From Chitinophagaceae bacterium (GTDB lineage: Bacteria; Bacteroidota; Bacteroidia; Chitinophagales; Chitinophagaceae): DNA of 9,051 nt. The DNA lies in the NCBI GenBank assembly GCA_009996555.1, contig JAACZX010000484.1, positions 1 to 9,051 of the forward strand. The letters are read 5' to 3'. This document shows, one piece after another, positions 7,112 through 9,051 of this stretch; position 1 is the first letter of the stretch; each line of letters opens with the position of its first letter. The translations under genes were made by a program, and so were the position numbers. The notes below the pieces were generated by a model that worked only from the letters and a program-made list of their open reading frames with translations, made no database searches and was not told the origin of the DNA.

Positions 7112-7696
7112 ATGATCGGCATTATACTATGCGGCGGCCAAAGTACACGTATGGGCACAGACAAAGGTTTGTTGAAACATGAAGCAAAAACATGGGCACA
7201 AACTGCTGTAGATAAAATTGCCGCATTGCAATTGCCGGTAAAAATTTCTGTGAACAATCAACAGTTTGCAGATTATGCCGAAGTTTTTGCCGCAGACGAT
7301 TTAATACCTGATGCTGCATCGCTGGCGTTGCATGGCCCTTTGTTAGGTGTGCTGAGTGCGCATGTACATTTACCCACACAGGATCTGCTGGTATTGGCCT
7401 GCGATCTGCCACTGATGGACTCTGCATTACTCAAAGAACTGTATCAATACTATCTTGATAATCCGGGTTACGATGCTTACCTGTTTGATAATGACGGTGA
7501 GCATGAACCACTCTGTGCCATTTATGTTGCCAGGGGATTATTAACCATTGATGAAATGCTGCAGCAGGGGCAGCTTACACGTTACAGCATGAAGTTTATG
7601 CTCGATCATTTATCGGTGTACAGTATTCCCGTAAAAGAAGAACAGAAAATTTTCTTCCGCAACTTTAATGCACATGCCGAATTAAACGGTTTGTAA
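7112..7696 (+). CDS. mobA: Molybdenum cofactor guanylyltransferase MobA
   Basis: This 194-residue enzyme transfers GMP from GTP to molybdopterin to form the guanine dinucleotide cofactor used by DMSO-reductase-family enzymes such as bacterial nitrate reductases. The N-terminal nucleotide-binding loop is intact: LCGGQSTRMGTDKG at 6-19, with G8-G9, R13, G15, D17 and K18. Further family positions are GPLLG at 75-79, the metal-binding Asp D98 in ACDLP, EPLCAIY at 132-138, and the C-terminal FRNFN at 182-186. Length is normal. It follows the SelW-like gene by 9 bases. Its last 15 bases overlap the end of the convergent rubredoxin-fusion gene. The CTP-specific paralogue MocA is a possible alternative, but the LCGGxSxRMGxDK loop and NFN end favour MobA. 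Confidence 0.93.
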   Translation: MIGIILCGGQSTRMGTDKGLLKHEAKTWAQTAVDKIAALQLPVKISVNNQQFADYAEVFAADDLIPDAASLALHGPLLGVLSAHVHLPTQDLLVLACDLPLMDSALLKELYQYYLDNPGYDAYLFDNDGEHEPLCAIYVARGLLTIDEMLQQGQLTRYSMKFMLDHLSVYSIPVKEEQKIFFRNFNAHAELNGL

Positions 7697-9051
7697 ACCA
7701 AGCATTTCTTTTTCCACTTTTACAAAAGCCTCTTTCCCTGCAGCACATAAAGAACAGCAATAATCTGCAGCTAATGTTTCAAATTTTACACCTGCTGCAA
7801 TGTTTCTCTCCGGTTCGCCCATTGTTTCATCATATACAGTTAAGCAATCGCTGCATTGATAAACGTATGCTGTTACAGGCTTTTTTTCTGAGTCTCTTTT
7901 TACAGGTACAACTTTTTCAACTTTTGCCTGTTTTCCTTCAAGATGTTGATAGAACGCAGCAATCGAACGACGCAACTGTTCCGACAATAAAAATTTTGGA
8001 TTGTTACTGCTGAACACATAACCTGTTCGTTCGTTGGGGTTGAATTCGTTGGCGCAAAGCACATCGTACACATGCAGCAACTCCCAGCCAAACAGCTTGA
8101 GCAACGGCTTCCGTTTCACTAAGATGCTGCTGAACACTTCACTCTTGCTTCTTGTTTTAATGCCAATGCAAAGACCAAAGGTTCGTATATCTTCATTGTT
8201 GAGTTGTTTCACTAAATAATTCTTCAACGCCAACCCTTCACTGCAATCATCTTCTACCTGAAAATTCAATTCGTTAGCAGCATGGCGCACATTCACCTGG
8301 TATTTATCCAGCAACAAACTCCACTTTGCTTTGTCTTTTTCATCAATGCCTTTTACAATAATACTTTTCCATGGTGTAGAACATAATTGCCCGATTTTGG
8401 TTTCCAGGCAAAGCTTACTGACTTCTTTCAGAAAATCAACACTGAACAATTCATCTCTCCGGTACACACCCATCCAATACTTACTGCTATTGTACTTATT
8501 GAATCCTTCGTAGTAAGGCAGGTTGAAAGATGGGAACTGCACCGCTTTTTCAACAGGCTTGGTAATGTAACGATCTGTATGCACCAGCTTCATCAATGTT
8601 TCGCCCTGCGCTTGGGCGTTATCAGAAAACCGTACTTTATGATCAATGATGATCTGCTCAATTTCTTTCGAAACCTTTGCCACATCGTTTGTGTACACAA
8701 GCTGCGACCATTCGTAAATGGTATTCGTTTTTGGAAAACGAATAAAAAGATGCCAGAAATGAGCTGCTTCTTTTGCAGCCACCCAGTTGATATTACCCGT
8801 AAGCATTGGCGTAAAACTCTGGTTACTGTCGCTTACATTTATTTTTAAAGTAGGCTGATAGTCGATGCCATCAAAAATATCTTTGTACACACCCTCACTC
8901 AACCATGTATTGTTGATGAAAATTTCTTCAGCAGGATAAGAACTGACAATGTTGGGATGTTTTTCATTCCCTGTTTCATAAGCAATATCAATGCGATCAA
9001 GTTCACTCAACAACTCCTGCCTGTTTTCAACACTTACGCTGATAAGCAATT
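7682..9051 (-). CDS. Large protein with C-terminal rubredoxin domain, 5' end beyond window
   Basis: The frame runs from the right edge to the stop at 7682. The first visible complete codon (9047-9049) is TTG and I see no reason to call it the start, so the N-terminus is missing; residues are numbered from that codon. Residues 395-445 are a rubredoxin-like iron site: C399-xx-C402 and C432-xx-C435, with VYDE, GEPERNIAAG and KEAF in the usual places. It is slightly degenerate: Gly after the second Cys is Leu, and the Pro of the second CPxC is Ser. A Lys/Glu-rich linker lies at about 372-392. The upstream 370 residues have no motif I can name with certainty; the region GQLCSTPWKSIIVKGI (220-235) recalls the R-x-TPxQ-like strand of siroheme nitrite/sulfite reductases. 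Probably a cytoplasmic electron-transfer protein; a link to nitrate assimilation is inferred from memory of similar Bacteroidota loci. Confidence 0.8.
   Translation of the reverse strand, partial: LLISVSVENRQELLSELDRIDIAYETGNEKHPNIVSSYPAEEIFINNTWLSEGVYKDIFDGIDYQPTLKINVSDSNQSFTPMLTGNINWVAAKEAAHFWHLFIRFPKTNTIYEWSQLVYTNDVAKVSKEIEQIIIDHKVRFSDNAQAQGETLMKLVHTDRYITKPVEKAVQFPSFNLPYYEGFNKYNSSKYWMGVYRRDELFSVDFLKEVSKLCLETKIGQLCSTPWKSIIVKGIDEKDKAKWSLLLDKYQVNVRHAANELNFQVEDDCSEGLALKNYLVKQLNNEDIRTFGLCIGIKTRSKSEVFSSILVKRKPLLKLFGWELLHVYDVLCANEFNPNERTGYVFSSNNPKFLLSEQLRRSIAAFYQHLEGKQAKVEKVVPVKRDSEKKPVTAYVYQCSDCLTVYDETMGEPERNIAAGVKFETLAADYCCSLCAAGKEAFVKVEKEMLGLQTV

Noticed and set aside
9047..9049. TTG at the right edge as the true start of the rubredoxin-fusion gene
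   Set aside because: The frame is still open at the window edge, so this codon is more likely an internal leucine.

Overview
The window looks like a chromosomal segment of a member of the Bacteroidota, most likely a Chitinophagaceae-type organism. Supporting signs are start codons without clear Shine-Dalgarno sequences, a TAnnTTTG-type -7 promoter element in front of the AraC gene, exported proteins cleaved just before Gln-Gln, moderately AT-rich DNA, and protein sequences that read as Bacteroidota members of their families. The lineage below phylum level is inference. Coding density is high and no gene-free stretch exceeds about 150 bases. I saw no tRNA, rRNA, CRISPR array or transposase gene.

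Left module (1-4680): four genes on the minus strand, read from right to left, encode an aldo/keto reductase (2636-3619), a zinc-dependent NADP-type alcohol dehydrogenase (1459-2514), a small exported NTF2-like protein (952-1428) and an exported carboxymuconolactone-decarboxylase/cupin fusion that runs off the left edge (1-942). The last three are spaced by only 30 and 9 bases and look like one transcript. An AraC-family regulator (3772-4680) is divergent from the aldo/keto reductase, across a short control region with a good promoter and an inverted repeat. This resembles an inducible carbonyl or aldehyde reduction/detoxification unit with its own regulator; the inducer and substrate cannot be read from sequence.

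Boundary (4668-4771): between the convergent AraC and moaA genes lies a dense repeat patch. It holds an 18-bp perfect palindrome over the AraC stop codon, two 7-bp-period tracts in the same register, and a hairpin between them.

Right module (4772-9051): molybdenum cofactor genes. moaA (minus) makes the first pterin intermediate, a MOSC-domain protein of the YcbX/mARC type (minus) probably uses Moco, and divergent from it a SelW-like CxxC redox protein and mobA (both plus) form a two-gene unit. mobA converges on, and overlaps by 15 bases, a large 5'-truncated gene whose product ends in a rubredoxin domain. A 74-bp folded inverted-repeat element sits between moaA and the MOSC gene. The set suggests supply of molybdopterin guanine dinucleotide cofactor to a molybdoenzyme encoded outside the window. 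An assimilatory nitrate reductase locus beyond the right edge is my leading guess, based on the siroheme-reductase-like and rubredoxin character of the last protein.
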